Shown piece by piece: positions 1 through 6,446 of a DNA stretch of 64,000 nt. Origin of the DNA: a virus; the IMG/VR virus record IMGVR_UViG_3300025110_000007, positions 26,221 to 90,220 of that record. One strand, 5' to 3'. The translations under genes were made by a program, and so were the position numbers. Each line of letters starts with the position of its first letter. Position 1 is the stretch's first letter. Under the pieces are notes generated by a model. That model was not told where the DNA came from and did not search any database. It was given only the letters and a program-made list of their open reading frames with translations.

Positions 1-2
1 TC

Positions 3-416
3 GACGACGCATTGGGCGTGGTCTGCCTTGCTTTCAACAGCGAGCGCATCGTCAGAGGAGGAGGCTCGTCTTACATGAACGCCGCCCTCAACCTGCGCTC
101 CCGTGCCGCTGAAATCGGCGGTCGGGCACAGATGGCTATCGAAGCCTTTGCCAACGCCTTGGAGAGCATCCCTGCTACCATTGCGCAGAACGCAGGTCAC
201 GACCCGCTGGACACCATCCTTGAGTTGAGGAACGAACATCTGCAAGGCAACTTTGATTACGGCCCCGATATTTACAACGGCGGTACAATCTCAATGGAAG
301 GGGCGAATGTATGGGAACCGTACGAACTTGTGAAGCAGGCTATTCAGTCAGCAAGCGAGGTCAGCATTAGCATCCTACGCATCGATGACATCATTGGACG
401 GAAGTCTGAGGATTGA
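3..416 (+). CDS. Group II chaperonin (thermosome) subunit, C-terminal part, cut by window edge
   Basis: This is the last ~137 codons of a thermosome/TCP-1-family chaperonin; the frame is open to the left edge, so the start lies outside the window. Visible family hallmarks, in order, are a DDAL segment, the GGG loop, GGRAQMAIEAFANALE, the IPATIAQNAG-DPLD segment of the equatorial domain, and the closing KQAIQSASE...ILRIDDIIG, which matches archaeal thermosome C-termini almost position by position. Group II chaperonins are ATP-driven double-ring folding machines of archaea and the eukaryotic cytosol, which points to an archaeal host. The Gly-Met-rich tail of some cellular thermosomes is absent; the protein ends RKSED. 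It is the only long gene on the plus strand and converges on the next gene, overlapping it by 26 nt. Family assignment is very secure; that it is virus-borne rather than host DNA beside a provirus is inference. Confidence 0.93.
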   Translation, partial: DDALGVVCLAFNSERIVRGGGSSYMNAALNLRSRAAEIGGRAQMAIEAFANALESIPATIAQNAGHDPLDTILELRNEHLQGNFDYGPDIYNGGTISMEGANVWEPYELVKQAIQSASEVSISILRIDDIIGRKSED

Positions 417-1371
417 CATCTCCTGCCGCTTGTTGCTCTTGGAGCATTTGTTCGTAGCGTATTTGGTCTTCCGATGGTCCGGCCATATGTAATTCTGAAA
501 TGTCGCTTCTGAGTTCAGGGTCTGGGTGGAAAAATTCAGCCCCTTGGTACATGGAGTCGCCCATGTCGTCAAGTCTTTGTTCGGGAGTCGTGAAACCAGT
601 TGGACTACTGCTGTCAGGTGTCAGACTGTAAGCGCCGAATTCGTGAGCCATTGAATGCAAGATAGGATAAGCACTTTGTGCTTGTTCGACATCCAAATCT
701 GTCAATAATTCAGGTATGATTGAGCCATGAGGGTCGACATTTACACCTGCTCTTACCAACACATCGGTTGCGGTCTTTGGTCTATTCCATCGCATCCTTG
801 GTCCACTGAACTTCCCTTGAGGGGGATATTGTTGGGTCAATCGTGCAATGTTCTCTTTCTGTTCTCGCTTCAATGCTTCGATGTTGCTTTGCTGTTTCGC
901 CCATTGTTCAACTTCATCCTCGATAAGAGAGTGTACATTTTCATGAGCACCGATGTTGGCTATTTTCTCAGCACCCTTGTCAAAGTCTTCTTCAAAAATT
1001 TTGCCTAATTCTGGGTACAAATGCGTACCAACATAAGAGCCATCCTCCCGCAATCGTGGCACTGAGCCTCCTCGGTAGTATCTTCCGTCTACACCATCTT
1101 CGGGCGCAGGGAAATTAGGCCTGTCCTTTGGCCCGGCCCGAAAAGTCAATTTCGTATTGAACGGTTTCTTTTCGTCTTCGGTCGCTGGACGGTCGCTCAA
1201 TTCTGGGAAATTAGCGACTCTTCCTCTGACATGCATTAAAGGTCTTTCATACATCGGACCAGCATATCCTGTCATGTCTTCGCCTGCTCTTGCGAAATGA
1301 CCGCCGTGTTTATATCCCAAATGAAAATCCGACTTGAGGATTGACCAAGCGACATCAAGTGGCCTGACCAT
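391..1371 (-). CDS. Tagged protein with an HExxH motif, possible virion metalloprotease
   Basis: A 326-residue protein of unknown family. Residues 3-13 (RPLDVAWSILK) are one copy of the short helical peptide found at the start of many proteins in this window, so this is probably a member of the same cargo set. A HENVH sequence at residues 143-147 fits the HExxH zinc-metalloprotease signature and sits in a predicted helix (GAHENVHSLIEDEVEQW); a later MAHEFGAY near residue 252 could supply a further ligand, but I cannot identify the family, so protease activity is a suggestion only. The middle is charged and likely coiled coil; the tail is Gln-rich. It is the last leftward gene, 15 nt after the HMG-CoA-lyase-like gene, and overlaps the convergent chaperonin gene by 26 nt. 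No clear ribosome site precedes the chosen ATG, but that start puts the tag at the N-terminus, as in its sibling at 62786-63406. Confidence 0.85.
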   Translation of the reverse strand: MVRPLDVAWSILKSDFHLGYKHGGHFARAGEDMTGYAGPMYERPLMHVRGRVANFPELSDRPATEDEKKPFNTKLTFRAGPKDRPNFPAPEDGVDGRYYRGGSVPRLREDGSYVGTHLYPELGKIFEEDFDKGAEKIANIGAHENVHSLIEDEVEQWAKQQSNIEALKREQKENIARLTQQYPPQGKFSGPRMRWNRPKTATDVLVRAGVNVDPHGSIIPELLTDLDVEQAQSAYPILHSMAHEFGAYSLTPDSSSPTGFTTPEQRLDDMGDSMYQGAEFFHPDPELRSDISELHMAGPSEDQIRYEQMLQEQQAAGDVNPQTSVQ

Positions 1372-1386
1372 GTACAGGCGTAGCCC

Positions 1387-2226
1387 TCAATGTCTAATCA
1401 AATTATCCTCTTGACCTTTGAGAATGTCCTTCACGACATCCAGAGCAGGGCGTAAGTCGGCTTCCTTAATGCCGCAGTTGAATCCCCATACATTGAGATG
1501 GCGCACCAAGGCTTCGGTCGATAGGTTAGCCCCACTGCCCTTGGCAAAGGGACAGCCGCCAAGACCACCGATGCTTGAGTCGAACTGCTTGATACCACTC
1601 ATCAGGCCGCTTCTGACAAGACTCAGGGCACTTGCTTCGTCACCCTTGTGGTGCAAGTGAAGAGCAGGGGTCAAACCCTCATCTTGGGCCATTTCAGCCC
1701 ACAGCGCCACTTCTTGACGAGTGCCACAGCCTACTGTGTCAGAAAATACAACAGTTGTCCCGAACATCTTAGCGTCCCGTAAGCACAGCCGCATCATTGA
1801 TGAAGAAACTTCACCACTGTGTGGCGAGCCAAATGCCATAGAAAGGTACACTCGTACTTTCTCCTTGGGTACCTTGTCCATGAATGTCTTGTACATCAGA
1901 ACAATCTCTGAGCGAGTCTTACCCATGTTTTGGATGTTGAATGTTTCACATGGACTGAACACGATGTTGATTTTATCGACGCCTGATTGCTGTGCACGAA
2001 GGAAGCCTCGCTTGTTCATGACAAGTCCAGCGCCTTTGTTGTACACGGCCTCTGCGTCAGCCATCTGTGGCAGAACCTTTGGGTGAGCAAATGAAACTTC
2101 TTCGATGTCGGTGATGCCAGAGGCGTACAGTTCCTTTATCAGAAGCCTTTTGGTTTTTGTACTGACCACAGTGCCCAAAGCCTGCAACCCATCTCTTGGT
2201 CCGACTTCATAGACACTAATGTTCAT
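1387..2226 (-). CDS. HMG-CoA lyase-family enzyme (DRE-TIM metallolyase)
   Basis: A 279-residue TIM-barrel enzyme of the HMG-CoA lyase / DRE-TIM metallolyase family, which cleaves 3-hydroxy-3-methylglutaryl-CoA to acetyl-CoA and acetoacetate in leucine breakdown. Visible signatures are VGPRDGLQ near the N-terminus (metal-binding Asp and active-site Arg), EEVSFAHPKVLPQMADAE, SDTVGCGT, an HLH pair in the position of the two metal-ligand histidines, and GLGGCPFAKGSGANLSTE with the catalytic loop Cys and metal-ligand Asn. The Asp that usually follows the HxH pair is His here. Length is slightly under the usual ~300. The ATG at 2226 overlaps the stop of the upstream 51-codon membrane gene (ATGA), so the two are translationally coupled; a longer reading frame starting at 2256 is less likely. 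Presence in a virus is unusual and suggests a host-derived metabolic gene. Exact substrate is uncertain, because related bacterial lyases act on other acyl-CoAs or aldol substrates. Confidence 0.9.
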   Translation of the reverse strand: MNISVYEVGPRDGLQALGTVVSTKTKRLLIKELYASGITDIEEVSFAHPKVLPQMADAEAVYNKGAGLVMNKRGFLRAQQSGVDKINIVFSPCETFNIQNMGKTRSEIVLMYKTFMDKVPKEKVRVYLSMAFGSPHSGEVSSSMMRLCLRDAKMFGTTVVFSDTVGCGTRQEVALWAEMAQDEGLTPALHLHHKGDEASALSLVRSGLMSGIKQFDSSIGGLGGCPFAKGSGANLSTEALVRHLNVWGFNCGIKEADLRPALDVVKDILKGQEDNLIRH

Positions 2227-2378
2227 TGCTGACCCTTCCGCAACCCGTCCATACACATTTCTTGCAATTCAGCACTGTCAGTGAAGAATACAACATCGGA
2301 GCCTAAGTCATCTGTGACATACCAAGTGAACAAAAATCCGCAGATAAAACTCAAGATAAAAAACAGCCAAAGACCCAT
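2223..2378 (-). CDS. Small single-span membrane protein, 51 aa
   Basis: A short frame of 51 codons starting ATG at 2378. The first ~21 residues (MGLWLFFILSFICGFLFTWY) form a strongly hydrophobic segment that could be a membrane anchor, followed by an acidic, soluble tail (VTDDLGSDVV...). Its stop overlaps the start of the HMG-CoA-lyase-like gene by 4 nt (ATGA), the same junction type used through the whole operon, which is the main support that it is real. An AT-rich element about 30 nt upstream suggests that it begins its own transcript, nearly leaderless. Function unknown. Confidence 0.65.
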   Translation of the reverse strand: MGLWLFFILSFICGFLFTWYVTDDLGSDVVFFTDSAELQEMCMDGLRKGQQ

Positions 2379-2396
2379 GTGCAGGGACAGCGCGGT

Positions 2397-2413
2397 GTAA
2401 AAATTAAATCTTC
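2397..2413. promoter_or_regulatory. AT-rich candidate bidirectional TATA element
   Basis: A run of A/T bases (TAAAAATTAAAT on plus) stands out in an otherwise balanced intergenic space. Read leftward it lies ~27 nt before the ATG at 2378; read rightward it lies ~27 nt before the ATG at 2432. This fits an archaeal TATA box driving near-leaderless transcripts in one or both directions. No BRE was defined; this is a pattern call only. Confidence 0.35.
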
Positions 2414-2431
2414 CGGTTCATACGGCCCACC

Positions 2432-2530
2432 ATGGACCGCTCCGACAAGGTCCTACTCCCACTCGCATTATTGGTTGTCATCGGCTGGGTCATCGGTCTG
2501 GTCATGCATCACGCATGGCTTGAGAAATGA
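2432..2530 (+). CDS. Possible tiny membrane peptide, 32 aa
   Basis: A 33-codon plus-strand frame (MDRSDKVLLPLALLVVIGWV...) with one clear hydrophobic span flanked by charged ends, typical of a single-pass membrane microprotein. It follows the AT-rich element at 2397-2413 at a distance that suits a leaderless archaeal transcript. It overlaps the end of the opposite gene by 29 nt and has no Shine-Dalgarno site, so it may be chance. Confidence 0.3.
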   Translation: MDRSDKVLLPLALLVVIGWVIGLVMHHAWLEK

Positions 2531-2765
2531 GCATGCGGGACAGCGCCCCGTAGCGTTTGGCCTTCAACCGCTTCTTCGCTTTCTTGGCCGACTCCTTCTG
2601 CCCTAAAGGACCAAAGCCACCATGCTTGCGGACATAGCCACACTGAGGGCATTCGTGATACACCACATGCTTACCATTAGCGTACCGTCCGCTAACAGAC
2701 AAAGGTAGGGCTGTTGTACCACAGCACTCGCAGGTCTGCATCAAAGATTCGACAAGAGCGCCCAT
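2502..2765 (-). CDS. Small zinc-ribbon protein with basic tail
   Basis: An 87-residue protein with CECC near the N-terminus and HECPQCGYV about 25 residues later, forming a likely four-ligand zinc ribbon, followed by a Lys/Arg-rich stretch (KKAKKRLKAKRYG) that suggests nucleic-acid contact. The ATG at 2765 overlaps the upstream stop by one base (TGATG) with a GGTGAG site just before it; a TTG one codon earlier is the alternative. It is the last gene of the long leftward structural operon. Function unknown; zinc binding is inferred from spacing only. Confidence 0.8.
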   Translation of the reverse strand: MGALVESLMQTCECCGTTALPLSVSGRYANGKHVVYHECPQCGYVRKHGGFGPLGQKESAKKAKKRLKAKRYGALSRMLISQAMRDA

Positions 2766-3895
2766 CAACTCACCGTGTGCAGGTCCAACTTAGCCCACGC
2801 TGAACCAGTGTACACGAACTTAGCATACTGGTTGATGGTCACATTTTGATTGAGCGTTCCTGAATCGAAGTGCAAGTTGTGTGACCCAGCCGCATGATAC
2901 ACCTCAACCGTATGGCCGTGTGGGAATGTACCTGTTGGATTGAGTGTGATTGCGGCTCCGGTTGTAATAATCCAAATGTTCGGTCCTGTGATGGTGACTG
3001 ATTGATTAGAACTGGTTGTTAGAACCTTGACTTCATTTGGAGCCAACCGCCATGTGGCACGGGCAGGACTACCACCAATGCTACGCACGGCGCTGTACAT
3101 AAGCACCGAATGTCCATCAGGGCTGTGTGTCTGCCACATACCTCCGAAGGGCGAAGCACCAAACCCACCTGCTGATGGTGATGAATAGATACCATCGATG
3201 TCGGAACTGTCGTCAAATGCGTTGGATGCTGTGACATTGCCCGCCGCTCCCTTTGTCATGTGATGCAGGTACAAAGGACTTGGACGAATGAAAGTACGCT
3301 TATCGTACACTGTTGGCGTGTTAAGAGAGGCAGTCAATGCACCTCCAGCAGATACCTCGTAAAGGAGGATTGCTAACACAGTTGTCTTTCTGTTATCTGG
3401 ACCCGGTAGGTTGAGGAAGGTATTGGGAACTTGAGGCGTTTCACTGGCCGTGTCGGCAAGGGTACCGAACTCATACTTGATGTTCGCCTTGCCACTGTCG
3501 GCCGCCACATAAATGACACAATAGGCTTTCTTTGCCACCGAACCATGAGGAGAAGGAAGACTACCGGAGTGATTACTGGTCGTACCGATAGTTGTGGCCG
3601 TGGAAGTCGCACCCGGACCACCTGCGAATTGATACACAATTCCGTCGAGGACAGCATAGCCTCCTGATACTGTGAGTCCACCACCTGAGCCAACAGCCAC
3701 ATGGCCTTCTGTTCCACTGCCCGTAGCGTTCCTCGTGCCACCATAGCCGCCGTCAGCCACTCTGAGAATGCCGTTGCCGTGTAGGGCCTCGTATGGGTTG
3801 GTAAGTGAGGGGCTTGTCAATCCGTCACCGTCACGCAGGCCTGTGGCACTGCTAAACCCTGTTGCGCTCGTATGTCCTGCTAATGGATTACTCAT
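2765..3895 (-). CDS. Probable tail fibre or receptor-binding structural protein
   Basis: A 376-residue protein rich in Gly, Ser, Thr and Ala, with low charge and many short beta-prone segments, as usual for virus fibre proteins. The N-terminal ~70 residues are repetitive (SATGFSSATGLRDGDG, then Gly/Thr-rich), and the C-terminus has alternating hydrophobic segments ending in YTGSAWAKLDL, a style seen at the ends of many phage fibres. GAGGTGA lies just before the ATG. It sits at the distal end of the tail module, next to other fibre-like genes. No specific family was recognised; an enzyme or adhesin role cannot be excluded. Confidence 0.8.
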   Translation of the reverse strand: MSNPLAGHTSATGFSSATGLRDGDGLTSPSLTNPYEALHGNGILRVADGGYGGTRNATGSGTEGHVAVGSGGGLTVSGGYAVLDGIVYQFAGGPGATSTATTIGTTSNHSGSLPSPHGSVAKKAYCVIYVAADSGKANIKYEFGTLADTASETPQVPNTFLNLPGPDNRKTTVLAILLYEVSAGGALTASLNTPTVYDKRTFIRPSPLYLHHMTKGAAGNVTASNAFDDSSDIDGIYSSPSAGGFGASPFGGMWQTHSPDGHSVLMYSAVRSIGGSPARATWRLAPNEVKVLTTSSNQSVTITGPNIWIITTGAAITLNPTGTFPHGHTVEVYHAAGSHNLHFDSGTLNQNVTINQYAKFVYTGSAWAKLDLHTVS

Positions 3896-3896
3896 T

Positions 3897-4250
3897 TTAG
3901 TTCACCTCGATTATGGTTGCGAACCGGAGTTCGTTGTTGCTGGTCTTGCTGACCGATTGGAATGTGTACCTGAACAACACTGTTGTGTCAGTAGCGTCAG
4001 ATGGGTTTTGATATTGGATGCATACCTCACGCAGGGGCAATGTGAAGGTCGAAGACAATGGTAAGATGGCCTCGACATAGATAGTATGGTCGTCCACGAT
4101 ACGAGTCGTAGGTACGGCTGTGTAAGCAGGGCGTCCTGCTCCACCGTCCTCGGAAGTAGCAACCGTTCCATCGAAACCAAACACGACTTGATTGATTCGG
4201 CTATTTAATTGGTCGACCAAGAATCTGTTTCCGTCTGTTAGCAATGGCAT
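3897..4250 (-). CDS. Tail-module protein of unknown function, 117 aa
   Basis: A 117-residue protein (MPLLTDGNRFLVDQL...) with alternating beta-rich segments such as HTIYVEAILPL and TTVLFRYTFQSV. The ATG at 4250 follows the upstream stop by one base and has GGAGAGGATGAC before it; the longer open frame to 4370 would overlap the upstream gene by ~120 nt and is rejected. The gene lies between the 469-residue protein and the fibre-like protein, suggesting a baseplate or fibre-attachment role, but I see no defining motif. Confidence 0.8.
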   Translation of the reverse strand: MPLLTDGNRFLVDQLNSRINQVVFGFDGTVATSEDGGAGRPAYTAVPTTRIVDDHTIYVEAILPLSSTFTLPLREVCIQYQNPSDATDTTVLFRYTFQSVSKTSNNELRFATIIEVN

Positions 4251-4251
4251 G

Positions 4252-5661
4252 TCATCCTCTCCTTGTGATTGTTTCTTGACGCTTAGGGTTTTGAATCTTG
4301 AGTAAAGCCACTTGCTTGGCCTGAGCCTCACTTGCGTTGCCGCCGATAATACTGCGGGTACCGTGACCAATCAAAAAGCCAGCGGAGTCAACAATCGTAT
4401 TCCCAAGGTCCCATTTGGTTGAAATCTTGAATCGTGCGCTGGCTGAGAACTCTTTTGTTTCGATTTGTCGACTGTGCTCATCTCCTACCTCATCAAGTGA
4501 CACAATGTCACCTTGCTGGAACCTCTGGAGTAGGTCTTCAATTCCACTGTCGAGCGAACCTATCTTGAAATCAGTCATCTTCTCAATCAGATGGTGTCGG
4601 GCCTGCAACACATGGTAGATGTCATCATCTCCGTGCGCTTGGTAGCGTACCTTTTCAGCAGGCTGTAGTGAAGAAGACCTGACAACTTTGTTCAGTGTGA
4701 TTGAGCCAGTTGCATTAGCGGCACTGGATAAGAAACGCTGTCCGATTGCTTTGGCACTTGCTCGTGAAACAGCAGTGGGAGCGAATATGCCACCGGGTAC
4801 TTCTATGATACCGTTCTTTTGAGCATTGAGGTCGCCCACAACCACAGTATTGTCGTCGTTGTTTGCCCGAACTTTACCTCTTACAGTCACGCTGTTAGGC
4901 AAACTCTTACTCTTCGTACTGCTTTTGCCATCCGTGACCATCTGCCCTGTCAAATAATGCATTTTATTGCTTTGAAGTTGATGTTGATAAGACAAATTGC
5001 CAAACCTGTCTCCAACAAGGCGGTGACCGTCATGTCTGCTTACGAAACGCATGGCTGTGACCCCATCAACACCGTTGAAATCCTTCGCAACAAAGGTTCC
5101 ACTACCACGAGAGCGGGCAATCTCGACTGAGTTGAGTGAACTGGTCTGATTGTCGCCTATTCGGGCGGCAAGGTCGCTCGCACGGAGCCCAATACTTGCT
5201 TTCTGAGTGATTTGTACCTCTGTGCCATCAAAACCAAGGTCGGATAGCGATTTTCCCTTTAAATTAGGCAAAATAAACCGTGTTCCCTTGGTAGCAGACT
5301 CAATTTGGCTCATTGTAAGAGCCTGAGAGACATTATCTGCATTTACAAGCAGTGCAGGAGGCGAATCTCCTGCGCTAAGTGAGTCGTCCGAGTGAAATAG
5401 CGAACCGGTGTAGCGATGACTGTCTGTTTTCTTGTGCACCAGTTCAATTGTGTCTTCTTGCTCCACCAAAGTGTACCTACGGTCATGCGCAGGTGCAAAA
5501 TCTGATTGAACAGGCTTCGCTACCTGTCTTTTTGCTGATGTTTGGGTGTACACACCGTGCTTGACGCCATTATCAACAAACCGTGGCTTACGAACTCGCT
5601 TCATAATTGCACTTTGTGCCGCATCAGAACGACCAGTTGACAAATTCTTACCAAGCGCCAT
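4252..5661 (-). CDS. Tail or baseplate structural protein, 469 aa
   Basis: A 469-residue protein of no recognised family. The first ~60 residues are basic (KRVRKPRFVDNGVKHG, KRQVAK). The middle is mixed alpha/beta with a beta-rich stretch (SVTVRGKVRANNDDNTVVVG followed by Gly-rich turns) that recalls tail hub or late-control-D-type proteins. The C-terminus is basic. A GGTGGAAT site precedes the ATG. Position after the giant protein and the small tagged genes and before fibre genes suggests a baseplate component; this is positional inference only. Confidence 0.75.
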   Translation of the reverse strand: MALGKNLSTGRSDAAQSAIMKRVRKPRFVDNGVKHGVYTQTSAKRQVAKPVQSDFAPAHDRRYTLVEQEDTIELVHKKTDSHRYTGSLFHSDDSLSAGDSPPALLVNADNVSQALTMSQIESATKGTRFILPNLKGKSLSDLGFDGTEVQITQKASIGLRASDLAARIGDNQTSSLNSVEIARSRGSGTFVAKDFNGVDGVTAMRFVSRHDGHRLVGDRFGNLSYQHQLQSNKMHYLTGQMVTDGKSSTKSKSLPNSVTVRGKVRANNDDNTVVVGDLNAQKNGIIEVPGGIFAPTAVSRASAKAIGQRFLSSAANATGSITLNKVVRSSSLQPAEKVRYQAHGDDDIYHVLQARHHLIEKMTDFKIGSLDSGIEDLLQRFQQGDIVSLDEVGDEHSRQIETKEFSASARFKISTKWDLGNTIVDSAGFLIGHGTRSIIGGNASEAQAKQVALLKIQNPKRQETITRRG

Positions 5662-5690
5662 CAGTCATTCCACCGTAGGTCTGCTTTTCA

Positions 5691-5921
5691 TCACAGTCCA
5701 TCCATGAGAACAACATCACCATGAGGTGAAATTTTTACATTGCCCATCTTGTCAATGATTTTCTTACACTCAGGCTTTGAGCGTTTGCAGGCTTTACAAC
5801 AATCCTCCAAAGAAGCCGCTCCACCTTCCTTTTTCAAACAAGCAATGATTTTTGCTTTCGCCTCTTCTAAATCTCCGTCATCCTCTTTTAGCAAATTCCA
5901 TGCTTCGTCCATTGGGTTCAA
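5691..5921 (-). CDS. Tagged 76-aa protein, possible winged-helix domain
   Basis: A small protein whose first residues, MNPMDEAWNLLKED, are the recurrent helical tag of this window. The rest (AKIIACLKKEGGAASLEDCCKACKRSKPEC...) has the helix-turn-helix-then-wing look of a small winged-helix domain and contains five Cys, so DNA binding is possible but unproven. I chose TTG at 5921: it overlaps the upstream stop as TTGA, has GAGGTG six bases before it, and yields the same first four residues as the next gene upstream. A GTG at 5930 is the alternative. Confidence 0.85.
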   Translation of the reverse strand: MNPMDEAWNLLKEDDGDLEEAKAKIIACLKKEGGAASLEDCCKACKRSKPECKKIIDKMGNVKISPHGDVVLMDGL

Positions 5922-6235
5922 CAGTTCCACCTCTTTAATGACGCTCCCTTGGGCGTCAACTTGCCCTTCTTACTGGTTGGTCCTTTGACACCAGTCATAC
6001 GAGCACAGAATGATTTTCTTCGCTTGGCGGACTTACTACCCGGCTTCAATTTGCTGGGTTTTTTGGTCACAGGAGGCTTGAGATTAGCACCTGTTTTACG
6101 CTTAGCGGCGGCACGACCTTTAGCGTTCAGTCCGCCCTTTTTGTTGTGCTTGTTAGGATTGTACCCGTGAAACGGTTTGCTTTTCTTTTTCTTAGCGGCT
6201 TTTAATACAGCCCACGCTTCGTCCATAGGGTTCAT
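5918..6235 (-). CDS. Tagged, highly basic small virion protein (DUF6321-like C-terminus)
   Basis: A 105-residue protein in three parts: the tag MNPMDEAWAVLK, a central stretch extremely rich in Lys with few acidic residues (KAAKKKKSKPF, KGRAAAKRKTG), and a C-terminus RRKSFCARMTGVKG...LKRWNC that I recognise from many phage small proteins (DUF6321-type, function unknown). Charge and size suggest a DNA-associated protein packed inside the head. The ATG has GGAGGGGTGA before it and overlaps the upstream stop as ATGA. The family name is from memory and should be checked with a profile search. Confidence 0.88.
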   Translation of the reverse strand: MNPMDEAWAVLKAAKKKKSKPFHGYNPNKHNKKGGLNAKGRAAAKRKTGANLKPPVTKKPSKLKPGSKSAKRRKSFCARMTGVKGPTSKKGKLTPKGASLKRWNC

Positions 6236-6441
6236 TCTTCACCCCTCCATGCATCACATGTGCACTTACTGTTGCACTCAAAATCGAATAACTTGCACTT
6301 GCCCATGCCTTCTCCTTTAGCGACCCAGTGTCGGCAGTTGCCACATCGTTCGTTTTGGTTATCTGCTGGACAACGATAATTTGGAGCGTCCTCCTTTGCT
6401 TTAAGTAGCGTCCAAGCCATGTTCAAAGCGTCGGCATCCAT
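6232..6441 (-). CDS. Tagged Cys-rich small protein (HiPIP-like or zinc)
   Basis: A 69-residue protein beginning with a tag variant (ALNMAWTLLKAKED), then a Cys-rich domain: CPADNQNERCGNCRHW...GKCKLFDF...C. The CGNCRH-x-GxC arrangement is common in small phage proteins and resembles high-potential iron-sulfur proteins, though zinc binding is equally possible. I chose ATG at 6441 because GGAGTGA lies five bases before it; a GTG at 6450 overlapping the previous stop is the alternative. It is directly downstream of the giant gene. Confidence 0.82.
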   Translation of the reverse strand: MDADALNMAWTLLKAKEDAPNYRCPADNQNERCGNCRHWVAKGEGMGKCKLFDFECNSKCTCDAWRGEE

Positions 6442-6446
6442 GTTGC

